A stretch of 64,000 bases of DNA from Ulva prolifera (GCA_023078555.1 CM041201.1:8734672-8798671); one strand, 5' to 3'; positions 28,650 to 40,889 are shown, numbered from the stretch's first letter. Notes: generated from the letters alone by a model not told the origin. Numbers and translations: made by a program.

Positions 28650-28871
28650 TGCATACATTTGAGCCTACATGAACTTTTCACGACGGCATCAGTTTGCTGC
28701 CCCAACAGACACGGCTCTACGAGGCACAACGTTCGGAGCTGCGGGACATCAAGACGGCGATTGAGAGGACAGAGCATGAACCTGCAGACACAGTTGGAGG
28801 AGGGCATACCCTGCACCCAGAACCTTGATCGTATCTTTGGGAACATCATCGAACGTCCACTGATCGATCAG
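28650..28871 (+). CDS. Candidate exon ending in a perfect splice donor
   Basis: A plus-strand frame ends NLDRIFGNIIERPLIDQ directly before GTACGT, a strong donor at 28872. In another frame the same stretch reads TRLYEAQRSELRDIKTAIER, a coiled-coil-like helix. Which frame is used is unclear, and no family was recognised. Confidence 0.25.
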
Positions 28872-29161
28872 GTACGTAACCATCGCCTGCACATGGGAGC
28901 TGCTGCGTTCACACACACGAGTACTCGAACAGAACGCTGCAGCACGTTCCTAGCATGATACCGGGAGCGTACACTGAGGGGGACACTACGCGGAAAACGC
29001 CTATGTGTGTTCAGCCATGTCCGCAGCTCATCAGGCACCCTGCACCACGTGAGGCTTGGTGACCAGCCAATGCAACGACAGCGTCGGTTATCGCAGGTAA
29101 CGCAGCATGATATATGTGCCAGCGAGGGCGCCTCTTCGAGAGTCTCTAGGCGCAGGAGATT

Positions 29162-29490
29162 TTACAAAGTTCTGCAATGCGGCAGATAAACGCGTGTCCA
29201 GTTCGGCCGGTTGACATACTCTGCGTTGCTGGCGGGTGCATCAAGCAAGTCGCTGCTGCCGTCCGAAGCACCGTCACATGAGTCTGCGTTTTGAAGTTCA
29301 GCCGTCAAACTTCCCTCCAGCCATGCCCGTCTCGCCTCCTGCCACGCCTGGGCTCCGTCTGTGAACACGCGGGATAGTCATTGCCAAGGGCACAGGCTGA
29401 ACAGAAATTGTTCGCACGTAACAACCGCGACATACGCTCACCTCGCTTCTGATCGGGTCTTTTGTCATGGCGATGCTCTCCAGTGTTCAT
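29162..29490 (-). CDS. Small two-exon protein, possible Gag1-like/DUF4050 relative
   Basis: Exon 1 (29490-29442) starts MNTGEHRHDKRPDQKR and ends at a GTGAGC donor in phase 1. Exon 2 (29358-29162) follows an ACAG acceptor and restores the frame as DGAQAWQEARRAWLEG, ending LPHCRTL. The product is about 81 residues. The W..ARR.W core weakly recalls the start of the plant DUF4050 (Gag1-like clamp) domain, but the later part does not clearly match. The splice frame agreement makes a real gene plausible. A fragment of a larger gene is also possible. Confidence 0.4.
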
Positions 29491-30425
29491 TTCAGGCTGT
29501 TCCCTTCACATCATTAGGCTCTCGGGACTAGGATCACGCTCCGGCCGTAATACAGCTACGGTCGTTTGTAGCAGAGATTCACGTATCCATGTTATGCATG
29601 CAGGCGAGGTATATGGACATGCTCGAACAAATCCATCCTGTCGTTGGAGCCTGGCACGGTGCACGGTGGCTCTAGCGGCACGCAGACCAACGCAATGCAT
29701 GTCTAACGGGGACTGCCCGCGACCGTGCACGACACAACAGGCGACCATACGGTCAGCTGCAAGCTGCGCAGGGCACGAAACAGGCATAGACACAGCAGGT
29801 CACTCAATCTGTCACTTGTGCCACGACGTAGTCTGTATATCCATCAACCTTTTCTGCCAGGCCTTGTGCAATATGCAGTCCTTCTCGAGGCTTCGGGAGG
29901 CCGGCAGGCTTGGCCTGAAGGTACGCTCAGTATGTGTACACATGCTTTGATAGCTGGTAGGTATGCTTGCTCGGATAGCGAGTGTATGAGTGCGGTCAGG
30001 TTCACGCGCGGATGTGCCGCAAGTGCTGGCCAACGAACGAACAGCCAACTGCGCGGCCTGGCGTGCACAAAGCACCTATGCGCCACCAAAACGATTTCAA
30101 TGGCGACTTTCAGTTTCTTATCGATGAAGGAAACACGTCATTTCCGCTGCCAGTCTGGTCACCGGCCGGCATGTCAATGGCTGGCAGTCAGTCCGGACTG
30201 TTCCGGCGTCGCGATAGGTTGTATCTAGCGGGGTTCAAACCGGCTCCAACGAAGCGCGGTGCCACTATTCAATTCAATTCCAACTTTCTACTTTATGCTA
30301 GCTTTTAACGCCACACAAATCGTCAAGCTTGTCATCTGGTGGCTCCACGCTTCCCCCTCTGCTCCAAACCCCTTCATCTCCTGACACCGCCCCAACCTCA
30401 TTACACCCAAGCAAGCTTTTTGCAG
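29491..30425. other. Upstream region of Hsp60; first exon not resolved
   Basis: The Hsp60 reading frame begins after an acceptor at 30425, so the initiator Met and the start of the mitochondrial presequence should lie here. A candidate is the Met at 29986, followed by SAVRFTRGCAASAGQRTNS, which is basic and acid-free, but no donor joining it in frame was established. Confidence 0.35.
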
Positions 30426-33400
30426 GCCTTGACCTCTCAGACTACCCGCAGCTATGCCGCCAAGGACGTGCGCTTCGGCACAGACGGCCGCTCTGCCATC
30501 ATGGCGGGTGTGGACGCTCTGGCTGATGCTGTTGAGGTGACTCTTGGGCCTAAGGGTCGTAACGTCATGATTGAGCAGTCCTTTGGCGGTCCGAAGATCA
30601 CCAAAGATGGCGTCACGGTCGCCAAGTCCATCGAATTCAAGGACCGTGCCATGAACCTTGGCGCCTCCCTTGTCAAGAGTGTGGCCAGTACAACCAATGA
30701 CATCGCCGGTGATGGCACTACCACCGCCACGCTCCTGACCCGAGCCATTCTCCGTGAGGGCCTCAAAAGCGTAGCCGCCGGCATGAACCCAATGGATCTG
30801 CGCCGTGGCATTGACGCCGCAGTGTCCCACATCGTGGAGAACCTCAAGGACCGGGCCACTAACATCTCCACAGCAGAGGAGATTGCACAGGCATGCGTTC
30901 ACCCCGCCATGCTGCACCTTGCTGCAAGAGCACAGCCAGTAGGCCTCTCCAAAACTCTGCTACGGCCATTTAGCCCAGAGCGCAGTCTCTAACCTGAGCT
31001 GCGCCCAGTCTCTCATTTGAAGTCGTGTATTTCTCCACCCTCGTCAACCCCTCGCAAATGCTTGGGTGTACATGATCTGCTGCGACATGGCTGGCACAAC
31101 CACACCTGCGCCGCAGCAGCCATGAGCACATAGCTGTCACGGTTCCGTGCACGCTTGGCTTTGCCCCCGGACAGCCGGCATGCCCCGCCCTCCCAGGCCA
31201 CACGCTGGCGCTGCATGCAGGTCGGCACGATCTCCGCAAACGGCGATAGCGAGATTGGGCAGCTGATCGCGACGGCAATGGAGAAAGTCGGCAAGGAGGG
31301 CGTCATCACCGTCGCCGACGGCAAGACCCTCGAGAATGAGCTCGAGGTAGTCGAGGGCATGAAGTTCGACCGCGGCTACATCTCGCCATACTTCGTGACC
31401 GACAACAAGGCGATGCGCGTCGAGTTTGACAAGCCGCTCGTGCTTGTCTACGACAAGAAGATCTCGAGCTTGCAGGCTCTGATGCCGCTGCTCGAGAAGG
31501 CGGTGCAGAGCCAGCGGCCGCTGCTGATCATTGCGGAGGACATTGAGGGTGAGCCCCTCGCAACGCTGATCCTGAACAAGCTGCGCGCCGGGCTGAAGGT
31601 TGCGGCCGTGAAGGCGCCGGGCTTTGGGGAGAACCGCAAGGCGAACCTGCAGGATATCGCAGTGCTCACGGGCGCGCAGGTCGTGTCGGAGGAGCTTGGC
31701 ATGAAGCTAGAGACGACGGAGCTCGAGGCGCTGGGCACCGCGCGCAAGGTGCGCGCTTTGCGTGCTGTGCGTGCTGTGGCAACCTCTTACCCTGAGTGTA
31801 TGGCGTCGGGTCCACCATGGTTATGTGGAGCACGCCATTGACTCTCTTTCAGATCATCGAGCTCAGTCCACAAGTCCCCGATGTTTGATTAGGGGGCAAG
31901 TCACATGGGACATCACTTTTACCCTAACTCCGAAGCAGCAGCCCGTAATCCACTGTGCGTGCTGTATGCATGCATGCCCCAAGCGAGGTGATGCAGTCAG
32001 CGACCCGGACCTCAGGCTTAGGCTGATGAGTGCCTCATTTGGCGTGGCCCAAGCGTGGTCGGTATCCCAAGATCCTTGCCACGGATGGGTCGGTGCCCAT
32101 CCTGGGCAGCGTGGTATGGAGTAGGCCAGGCGTGCGGTATGCAGGGGTATGCTATGTGCAGGTGACAATCACGAAGGACGACACCATTCTGCTGGACGGC
32201 GCAGGCGCGAAGGACACGATCCAGGAGCGGTGCGAGCAGATCCGCGAGGCCGCGTCCACAACAACGTCAGACTATGACCGCGACAAGCTGCAGGAGCGCC
32301 TGGCCAAGCTCTCCGGCGGCGTCGCGGTGCTCAAGATCGGCGGTGCCTCCGAGGTGGGCCCCCGCTCCTGCTTGGCCCATAGCCCCCGACCCTGCGCTGC
32401 ACAAAGCACCCCAGCGCGCATCCACACGACCTCTCACATGCCCCTGTGATACTCGTGCGGTGGCCTTGGGCGGTTGTGGTGCTGTCCGGGTGTTCGCCTC
32501 GCGTAGCAAGGGGACCGTGGCTAGCCCGGGCTCAAGACGCTTAGATGTCATGCGTCACCAGGATGGTGCTGGTGCTACTAGACTGCAAGCCTGGACTAGT
32601 GTAGCTGGGCTTTGTTTATGTGTTAAATTGACATTCAAACTAAGCATAGCTGGTGCGGTAGGGGCGGTGCTTGTGAAAGATCTGAAGAGATCCCACCGAG
32701 TGGCTCATGATGACGTTCAACAAGCCTTTTCAGCTGCAGCTTCAGTGTGCCAGCCTGGGTGAGGCCCAACCGAGAGGCGTGCTGCAGGTCGAGGTGGGGG
32801 AGAAGAAGGACCGGGTGACAGACGCGCTCAACGCGACCAAGGCGGCGGTTGATGAGGGCATCGTGGCAGGCGGCGGCTCAGCACTGCTGCACGCGTCGCG
32901 CTCCCTGGACGGTGTCCTGGAATCGATGTCCAACCTGGACCAGCGCGTCGGTGTGGACATCGTGATGCGCGCTGTGCAGATGCCGGCCAAGACGTTGTGC
33001 AAGAATGCCGGGCACGAAGGCGCGGTGATCGTCGGGAAGTTGCTTGAAAGCGATGACCCGAACTGGGGCTTTGACGCGGCAAAGGGGGAGTACTGCAACA
33101 TGGTTGAATCTGGTGTGCCTCATGCTGGCACCACTACGCCTGCAGTCCATGTCTATGTCTGTGTTCCACTTGCAGCCTGGTCACAGCTGCCAAATGAGCG
33201 TGCTGGGGAATTTCAGTGAATGCTATGAAATCCGAGCCCTTGACTGTCACTTGTTCACGTTAAGGACGGCGCATGTGCACGGTGTTGCCGCCGCTACCTT
33301 GTGGCTTTCTACCTGAGGGTTCTGTGACAGGACTCTTCGTCGTTGTTGCCGGTGACAGCTCTCGGCTTTGAATCTGATTCGCTTTGCTCTCTTTGGAACT

Positions 33401-33664
33401 GAGTGGCATGTGTGCGGTTGGTTGGTGTGTGTATTGTACATGGATTACCTGCCCAGGTTGCTCTGATGGTGTGGTGGGAGGGCCTGATCTGTGAGCCTGA
33501 ATGCAGGTATCATTGACCCATTGAAGGTTGTCAGGACAGCCCTTGTGGATGCTGCATCCGTGAGCTCTCTCATCACAACTTCAGAATGCATCGTCGTGGA
33601 GGCTCCAGCGGACGAGGGCGCACCGAAGACACCAGCTATGCCAGGCATGGGTGACATGTACTAA
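30426..33664 (+). CDS. Mitochondrial chaperonin 60 (Hsp60)
   Basis: ATP-driven group I chaperonin of the mitochondrial matrix, working with a 10-kDa co-chaperonin. Five exons are read with agreeing phases: 30426-30890, 31221-31748, 32162-32353, 32788-33112 and 33507-33664. Exon 1 has the presequence junction [11 protein letters not shown], then [20 protein letters not shown] and the ATPase signature [14 protein letters not shown]. Exon 2 holds the apical domain ([33 protein letters not shown]). Exon 3 ends [16 protein letters not shown]. Exon 4 has [20 protein letters not shown]. The last exon ends MPGMGDMY, a short version of the Gly/Met tail. The modelled part is about 554 residues, normal for the family. 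The first intron begins GC after IAQ; using the next GT would insert two residues into the conserved [11 protein letters not shown]. Only the upstream presequence exon is missing. Confidence 0.95.
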
Positions 33665-34766
33665 GATGTCTACGGGGCTGAGCAGGCTTGCCACGCTGTG
33701 AATTGCATGGAAACACTGCATGCATGGGGCCTGCGCTGTGTGACATTATCGAACGTGATGAAATATGATTTTTGGGCCATTTAAAAGTGTAATCCTGTGC
33801 GGGCTTTATGACACGCGTAACACATCTACAGAACGTAGTCGCGGTAGCATGTGCTCGCTCTGATTAAGGCATGTAGACTAACAGAATCATTGTACGTTGC
33901 CAAGGACGTGATGCAGCTGGGTGGGTGTGACATTCCTGTTGTCTTGCAGCAAGCAAATGACCGCAGATTTCATGTGACCGAAGTTCTCGCTCAAGAAGCA
34001 CTGGCTGCACTGCCGATGTGGCTGCTGAGTAGAGTGTTGCAACCTCATCACTGATGGATCTGCACACCCTTTAGTCCCATTGAAACTGTGACAGCTCCTC
34101 GAGCCTGCATTCTCTGGATATTAAGACAGTGGTGCTGTTGGTTTGTTGTAGAGGGATGCACGAGCATCATCCGGAGCGGCGGCATTTTCAAACAATCATG
34201 ATGAGGTGGGGAGCATCCTGAGGGGCTGGCCAATTGATGAGGAGGTGTGCTCCTTGGACACCTAGAGGTCAGAGTGTAAAGAGGTCGCAGGACGTGCAAG
34301 GCTCAACTATCGGGACACACCAGCCGCTGCTGTGCTTTGTTGACCTGATAGCTGTGCGCGCCGTGTGGGGTTTTTGTCGCATTGCGATGCTGTAGCACCC
34401 GGGTCTGCTGCCGTGACTGTGGCGCGCACAACAGTCTACTGTCGGACATCAGGATTCACAGAAATATCAATTGTCGACTCTATTGTCCGTAGTGTGGCCC
34501 ATTCGATGTGCCGATGTTGATTGGCGGGGTGGAGATGCCCTTATGTTGACTTCGTGACGTTTGCTCTTTACGTCGCATGGACTTGACATGACCCGGTGAC
34601 TGCGAGTCAGTGCACAAACAGGAATGGAGACTCTACTGATGCGGCTGCGTTATTGTTCATTTGGATTGGAGGCAGTGCCATCCCGATGTGAATACATGAA
34701 ATGAGTTAACCAAGCGGTTTCCGTGTCTCTGTCGCCTTCCGGCAAGAGAGGGCTCATTCTGATATT
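33665..34766. other. Intergenic between Hsp60 and GAA1
   Basis: This stretch probably holds the Hsp60 3' untranslated region and the GAA1 promoter. The frame at 33851-34054 was examined and shows no domain. Nothing else was seen. Confidence 0.5.
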
Positions 34767-37700
34767 ATGGCAGGAAAGGATGTCTTCCGGAAGGTCTTAC
34801 TGGTGGTTGTAGAGCTTGCAAGGCCTATCGCTGCTGTACTCATTGTTGCAGGTTATGTGGGCGGATTCCTTCTACCTTTGCTGGCCAAGGGCACATTTAT
34901 CGACGAAAATGCTCTGATGATCCACAACTCGGTACCTAGTATAGGGTGTGCTGTTGTAGCATATGTCTCTGTGATGCCTGCCAAACACCAGCCTTTGTCA
35001 TCTGTGCTTCGTGCCCATCACAGCACAAACTCACGCATGCAGGACAGCTGATTCCAGCACTTCCGTGAAGAGTGCGTTTGGCATATTGACCTCGATTTCC
35101 AAAGACATCAGTGAGCTCGATGTGACCACCGTCCTGCGCCGGCAGGGATTGCATGTGCACACGCAGAGCTTTCGCTCCCAAGACGGCAGCCGCAGCTGCA
35201 TCAACAACTATGTGGTTGTGCCATCAGCGCGAGGCGATGGCTCCGAAGGCCTGTCCCTAGTCACACCTGTGTCCATGAGCTGCCCAGCTGGGGGACAGCC
35301 CTCCTGGCACTCTCAAGCTGAGCCATGCTGGAATCAAACGGCTGCTGGTGCCACATCAGTTCTAGCAGTCGGCACCATTCTCACCCTCCATCTCCAGAGC
35401 GTCCCCTGGCTTGCCAGGGACTTTGTGTGGCTTATCCCTGATGCCTCATGTGGCTTGTTGCACAGCACACAGGCGTGGGCAGACTTGGCACTGGGCCGGG
35501 ATGCACTTGCCGCAGCCACACGAGGAGAGTCGGTGAAAGCTGGCCGCCTGCAGCAGGTATGAACACACTACATGATACATCAGCAGTGCCTGCACATCCT
35601 CGTATCGCTCAGTTCTCATCACGCCTCACCACCATACTTGAAAGCCCCGTCCCAAAATCAAGCATCGGAATGTCACATCACTCCCTTGCAGGAGCCTCCC
35701 CTTTGTTGCTGCCGTCTGCACTGTTGAAAAGCACACTGCCTGTGAATGTCATTTATGTGCAAGCCTGTGTCCATCCGCTGTGCCTATGTGAGGCGGCTGC
35801 TCAGCCACCATGCCGCCGGCCCAGCCTCATCTCAAAGCTGCTTCCCGGTGCAGGCACTGTGGCTGACGGTGCTGCTGTGGTGTTGTAGGCAGTCGTGGTC
35901 GAGGCTCAGAGCGGCCTGTGGCAAGCAGCGGAGGTGTCACTCATTGGCAGGCAAGGCCTGCTGCCCAAGCTGGATGTCATGCTCCTCGTCAACCACTTCC
36001 TGCGCTTGCAGCTCAGGCTCAACACGCACCTTCCGCAGCACCGGCCCGCCCTGCTAGAGCAGCTCAAGACCGCGCTACCGCCGCCGGCAACCAAGGAACA
36101 GCAGCAGTACCTGGCCCTTTTGGAGGGCACGGTGTCCTTCGTGGCGATGCAAGTTGGCGGCATGGCAGACGGGGCGCATGCGGCGTTCAAGGAGTATGCT
36201 GTGGACGCAGTCACCGCCCGCCTGCTCCCTGTTCGCCCCTGGCTCCTGCTTATCAGCTGCTTGTGTTGAACCGCTACATGCAGCTCGCCACGGTCGCTGT
36301 CCACATTACTAAAGCGCCACTTGGGCTGCGGAAACGTTCTCACGGTGGAGACGCTTACAAGCAACAAGGTACAGCGGGGGTTGTATCGGCAGCTGTTCCA
36401 TGCCGATCAGACTTGATCACTGTTGTTCCTTCGGATTCCATCGGGCACAGATTGCGTACTCGCGCAGACAATTCGTCACATGGCGTCGCGCACAGCAACA
36501 GACCCATGCTTAGTCCAGCGTCAGAGCCTCCTGCTGAGGCCTAGTCACCTGCAGGCAGCAAGCGGCACAACCACGGCAGACGCGCCAGCTGCCAGGCAGA
36601 TTGTGCAGCTCGCAGCCGCTCTGGAGGGCACGCTGCGGAGCCTGAATAACCTGCTGGAGCGCCTGCACCACTCCTACTTCATGTACCTTCTGCCAGCAAC
36701 GAACAAGTTCATCCCCATCGAGGCGTACACTCTGCCTCCTGCACTGATCCTGCTCGCGCTCTTTATCCTCGCAGCCAACGCATGCCTTTGCCTGCCTTCC
36801 CGACTGCCTCCTCGGCCACCCTCTGCCCCAGGCTCGGCGGGAGCCAGCGCGCGAAGCGGCGCGTGTGGCGACAGCAGCGAGGCGATAGAGGCGGAGGCAG
36901 ATGTTGAGACATATCCGCGGCAGGTGATGCAGCAGATCACGATTCGAGGGGGGTGGGCGGCGGTGATGCAGAGCTGCAGCAAGGTTGCTGTGGTGCATGC
37001 TGCGGCGGCTGCCGTGGGATTGGCGGTGCATGTGGGGGCCACGCATGCAGCTGGGGGTACGCCTGCTGATGCAGCTGCGTGTGGCAAGTGCTGTCGGGGT
37101 GATGCATGCACGAACTCGTTCATGATAATGCAGCCAAGTCCACACCGGTGTATTGACAGCCGGCATTATGTGTATGCACTGGCACCGTTGCATTGGCACA
37201 GAAGCCAGGTCAGCCGCTTTCATAGCTTGCTAGAAACAGCCGCAGCCCGGAGCTCTGTCGCAACTGCTGTTTGTGATAATGTAAAGTGTCGATGTTCAAG
37301 CATCGATAGTCATGCTGCCTGAGCTGAAACATATGGCATCGAGCAGCTAGACATGGTGTGACCGCTTTGGCTGGCCTGAGAAGCAGGAGTGGTGGCAAGT
37401 GCAGGCAGCGTCTGGGCCGGCAGTGGATGGACTTGGCCAGCCGTACTGATGGGGGCTGCTTCAAGTGCTTATGTCGTCTTGCTGCTGGCAGAGGAGGGCT
37501 TCAGGACACCATGGAGTGAGGATGCAGCCCGCATGCACCACGCCGCCTCGCTGCTCAGCACCATCATGCTCATGGCGGCCTGGATGTTTGTGAACTGGTG
37601 CGCCTATGCTACTTACACTTGTGTTGCCCGTTTGTACGCTTGATTGGTGCAGAATGTCTTCTGGGTAGAGGAAGGTGAGTGTGTCATGCAGGGCGGATGT

Positions 37701-37956
37701 GTATGTTGCTCTGCTGTGCTGCACGCCTCTGATCGCATGGCAAAAGGTAGACAAGGCCAGGCTGTCCATTTGGACAGGAGTAGGTTGTCTGGCATGGTTA
37801 CTGATCAATCCGTGGTCATTAATGGTGACAGACGGCGATAGCAGCAGTTCGATGTATGGTATCGACCTCGTGGGGTGGCTGTTCCGCATCTCACAGACCT
37901 CACAAGCATTCGTTTGGCTCGTGTATGTTCCGACATGGGTCAAACCGTGGCTGTGA
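34767..37956 (+). CDS. GPI transamidase subunit GAA1/GPAA1
   Basis: Subunit of the ER-membrane GPI transamidase, which links GPI anchors to proteins. Exon 1 (34767-34931) has the N-terminal membrane helix IAAVLIVAGYVGGFLLPLLA and luminal FIDENALMIHNS (family motif SENAL). The exon at about 35100-35560 has VTTVLRRQGLHVHTQSF, GDGSEGLSLVTPV and VPWLARDFVWLIPD, the Gaa1 luminal M28-peptidase-like fold. An exon from 35889 gives LLPKLDVMLLVNHFLRLQL and AAFKEYAVDAVTA. The next (about 36560-37100) has the hallmark EGTLRSLNNLLERLHHSYFM then YLLPATNKFIPIEAYTLPPA and a membrane helix. Later exons add membrane helices, ending FVWLVYVPTWVKPWL, close to the plant and animal C terminus. Several joins, notably the start of exon 2, are unresolved. 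Confidence 0.88.
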
Positions 37957-38459
37957 ACCGGAACTTGAAAATATTTGAAAGAACGAGCGCGGGACAGCGT
38001 CTGAGCTGTACAGACTGTATTCATGCCGTCCTATTCATCCCTTGTATTGTCACTCGTTACAACTGTCTCAAACAGCACTGAGTCACACCTTTTCAATTAT
38101 ACGGTCAGAAAACATGAGTACAATATAATGGGTTGCGGGGCGCTGGAATCTGTCACACTTCATCATCCGTACTGTGAAGTATCCCGAAAGGGGCTGCTTC
38201 CCTGCCACTGCAAGGTCATCATCACAAGTGCACATACTGAGCAAAAACACGGCGGGTGATGATGATCTTTCAGATACGCATGCGTAGACATGCACAACTG
38301 CAACATGGCAACTGCTACACAAACAGGCAGTGACGCAAAAACACTGGTAATGTCTGAACTCTCAGATAGGGGCTTCAGCATGTTGAACTCATCTGCTGCA
38401 GTTTTTAAAGGACCTCCGCTGCATCTATTTCTGACCAGCAAGGATTCTGGCCGCGATGC
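37957..38459. other. Convergent intergenic region
   Basis: This gap lies between the 3' ends of GAA1 (+) and the Nudix gene (-). It should hold both 3' untranslated regions and poly(A) sites. No gene seen. Confidence 0.5.
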
Positions 38460-39520
38460 CTATTGATGTGCTCGAACTTCCCGGTTGCCGTCCTCAAGAA
38501 AGCAAACATCATCGGAGCCAGAACAGCCTCGGGAGCACACTTGATTGCCATCGTAGTAGAGCGTGGAATAATCAGTAGCAGAGCCGTGGACATCAAAATC
38601 CGCTGGCCTGCCATAAGCTATTTCTGCGACCCGGATGAGCATGCCGGCTGTGAGGCCCCAGATGTCATACAGGTCATGTCGGAAGTGGTGGATCCGACAT
38701 CTAAAGCTGCCCATGTGTGCATCCTGCATGTGAGTGCATACTGAGACCCTGCCATTCCAAAGTACTGGTACACGCTGGGCACATGAGCGGGTCGCACTGA
38801 GTGCAATTAAGTTTGAGAAACATTGACTATGCTCTATGTACGCAGGAGGATGAATGGGTGCAACACCAACCTGAAATGTGTGCCTGCCGTGCTCCTCCAG
38901 GAAGTAGTACAGCGGCACTGTGAAGATTGAGTCGACTTCGGTCGGGCAAGGCTGGAGATCTTTGGTTGCTGTTGCTGGAATCAAGCCAATGACCGGGGTC
39001 ACAGATAAATGGTGCAGAGACAGCACAGGCGAAAGTGTCGCGATCACCTTGACTTGACGTGGCTCCAAGGACATCTGCACGCCAACAGGACATTGGCAGA
39101 GTGGAAGCTGAGTGTTGCACTTCATACAGCACAGTCAGCGAAGTATCGTTCCAAGGTACACGGCACGCACGAGCTACTCACCTCCTCTTCAGCCTCTCTC
39201 AAAGCGGTGTCCTGGATGGTAAGGTCCTCCGGGTCCCGCTTGCCCCCGGGAAAGGCAACCTCTCCCGCATGTTTAGTCAATCTGTGCGACCTCTGTGTGA
39301 GAACAACTCTGACAGTGCCTTCGTCGTCCTCGAAGAGCGGGACCAGCACGGCCGCTTCTTTCGGTGCACACTGCACCATCACGTTCACAATAAGCCCCAA
39401 TATACTTCGGGAGCTATTGTCGATAGAGACTTTGCGCGTACAGCGTGCAGCATTGTGGGCATACCGGAGAGTACGATTTGAAGCTCTCAAATTGTAGAAA
39501 TCTTCTCTGACACGAATCAA
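38460..39520 (-). CDS. Nudix hydrolase, CoA-diphosphatase type (NUDT7/8-like)
   Basis: Likely hydrolyses CoA or acyl-CoA to phosphopantetheine and 3',5'-ADP, in peroxisome or mitochondrion. Exon 1 (39520 to about 39183) has AAVLVPLF, then TQRSHRLTKHAGEVAFPGGK, resembling the CoA-hydrolase signature upstream of the Nudix box. The box itself is GKRDPEDLTIQDTALREAEEE, with Asp at the first Glu position of the consensus. The exon ends at a GTGAGT donor. Exon 2 follows a GCAG acceptor: MSLEPRQVKVIATLSPVL, then SVTPVIGLIP and SIFTVPLYYFLEEHGRHTFQ. The last exon (about 38737-38460) carries DIWGLTAGMLIRVAEIAYGR, the conserved C-terminal helix. Motif order and spacing match the family. The start Met is the first in frame upstream of the domain; an extra 5' exon with a targeting peptide is possible. 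Subcellular site not determined. Confidence 0.85.
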
Positions 39521-39612
39521 GCGTCTCCCCGGCTAGGTGCGACACGCGGACAGTCTGAGATCTTGTGTGCATTTGAGCTCGTACGAAGGCGTCACTGAAA
39601 CAGAGCTGCAGC

Positions 39613-39940
39613 ACAGACGAGCCGCAGTGCGCTGCGCCAGATCTGCTCTCGGGAGCTCGCAAACTATCAGATATCTCAGGACACGCTCGTTGATCTACGG
39701 GTACCGGATATGGATGAGCTGTCCAGGCTGTTAGACTCCGCCCAAATCGTCGCTGTTGAGCTATGTGAAGTAAAACAGCGGAAGCGTCACGAAAGCGCGG
39801 GCGCATTAACAAAATTGAATCAAATCAGACTCTGCCTCAGACTTAGCAGTCGAAGAGCTTTCTCTTACTTGGGCATAGTCGAGATACCGTGTGTGCACCA
39901 ACCGCGGCCATACCTCTCGCGAGCGTGCCCACGATTGTGA
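39613..39940 (+). CDS. Possible short gene, divergent from the Nudix gene
   Basis: A plus-strand frame reads SALRQICSRELANYQISQDT, then PDMDELSRLLDSAQIVAVEL and CEVKQRKRHESAGALTKLNQ, ending at 39940. The pattern is helical and protein-like. The only Met in frame is at 39710. A TGA upstream would have to be spliced out. No family recognised. Confidence 0.3.
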
Positions 39941-40050
39941 GATCTGCACGCGCTTCGGGGACGGTCTGGGGCGAGGTGACGTGATGGCGATAATGCTTAG
40001 CTACATGACGTGATGATTGTATGATGTCGCGAGCTTGCTTCGATCACAGA

Positions 40051-40515
40051 CTAGACAAGTTGTGCACGCAACTGGGCAGAATAGACGAGCTGTGCACGCA
40101 TCTGGGAAGAACATTCCATAGTTGTGCACGTGCTTCGCCGGGGCCGCGCGGGGAGATGCTCGTGATCACGACTGTCATCCTCGCGGCGATCGTCAGGCTC
40201 GACATGACCTGCCAGCTGCGCAACTAAATACCCGCTGATCAGTAGTGCCGACATGTACGCTACGACCGTCCAAGATAAACGTTCCGGGCGGCCACCCGCT
40301 GCCGCGGCATGCCGGTGTGCTTTGGGGTCGAACTCACGTCCCCAAAGCACACCGGCATGCCGCGGCAGCGGGTGTGCTTTGGGGTCGAACTCGTCTCCAC
40401 GATACATCGGTACATGGCCATGCATGCGCATGGACATTAAGCAGGCACACAGACAGGTTGCAAAAGTCAGTGATTTGGCGACTGCTGGTGCCTGCAAGCT
40501 ATGGGTAGACGGCAC
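40051..40515 (-). CDS. Possible ORF with one membrane segment, overlapping the hairpin
   Basis: A 154-codon minus-strand frame runs across the perfect inverted repeat at 40.3 kb, which makes the repeated peptide FDPKAH occur twice. It then has a hydrophobic segment SWTVVAYMSALLISGYLVAQ and a short internal repeat (RAQLVYSAQLRAQLV) at its end. No family recognised. It may be a chance frame created by the repeat. Confidence 0.25.
   Translation of the reverse strand: MPSTHSLQAPAVAKSLTFATCLCACLMSMRMHGHVPMYRGDEFDPKAHPLPRHAGVLWGREFDPKAHRHAAAAGGRPERLSWTVVAYMSALLISGYLVAQLAGHVEPDDRREDDSRDHEHLPARPRRSTCTTMECSSQMRAQLVYSAQLRAQLV
40064..40126. repeat. Short direct repeat, about 29-30 bp period
   Basis: GTTGTGCACGCAACTGGG and GCTGTGCACGCATCTGGG are adjacent near-copies, followed by a third partial GTTGTGCACG. 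Minor low-complexity feature. Confidence 0.7.
40293..40374. repeat. Perfect 35-bp inverted repeat with 12-base loop
   Basis: Arms 40293-40327 and 40340-40374 are exact reverse complements around the loop 40328-40339. The arms are GC-rich (starting CACCCGCTGCCGCGG). Directly after the right arm, GTGCTTTGGGGTCGAACTC is repeated from the end of the left arm plus loop (40317-40335 and 40373-40391), so the structure contains both an inverted and a direct duplication. Confidence 0.95.
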
Positions 40516-40889
40516 TTCGACATTCTCGAAAACCTGCAGCGTGCTTGCAGGCTACAGACGTTTTCTAGCTGTCCACCTTGTCGGATGTTGTGCATTTGGG
40601 ATGTGCTCCCCGGGCACGCAGCCTCACATAGCTATCCAAGCCTACCTACTTGTCAAGCTCGCTGCACATCACCCCCCTGAGTTGTTTGGCTACAGTGATG
40701 TTTCTTTTCTCTCTCTCATGGCCTTGTTCGCAGGCCTCTCGGCTCTGCATTGCAGTGTTTCTATTGCAAGCACGCGTTCATGTAGTGTGGACAGTCTCAC
40801 CTTGCTGTGCTCGGACCAAATGATGTTCATAAACGCGTACAGCGATAATTTCATGTAAAGCCTGCGATACCTGCAGGAACCGTCTACGT

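Noticed and set aside
33851-34054. ORF MLALIKACRLTESLYVAKDV downstream of Hsp60
   Set aside because: It has no domain, lies in the probable Hsp60 3' region, and has no supporting exon chain.
36510-37223. 237-codon minus ORF over GAA1
   Set aside because: Antisense shadow of the GAA1 exon with the LNNLLERLHHSYF motif.
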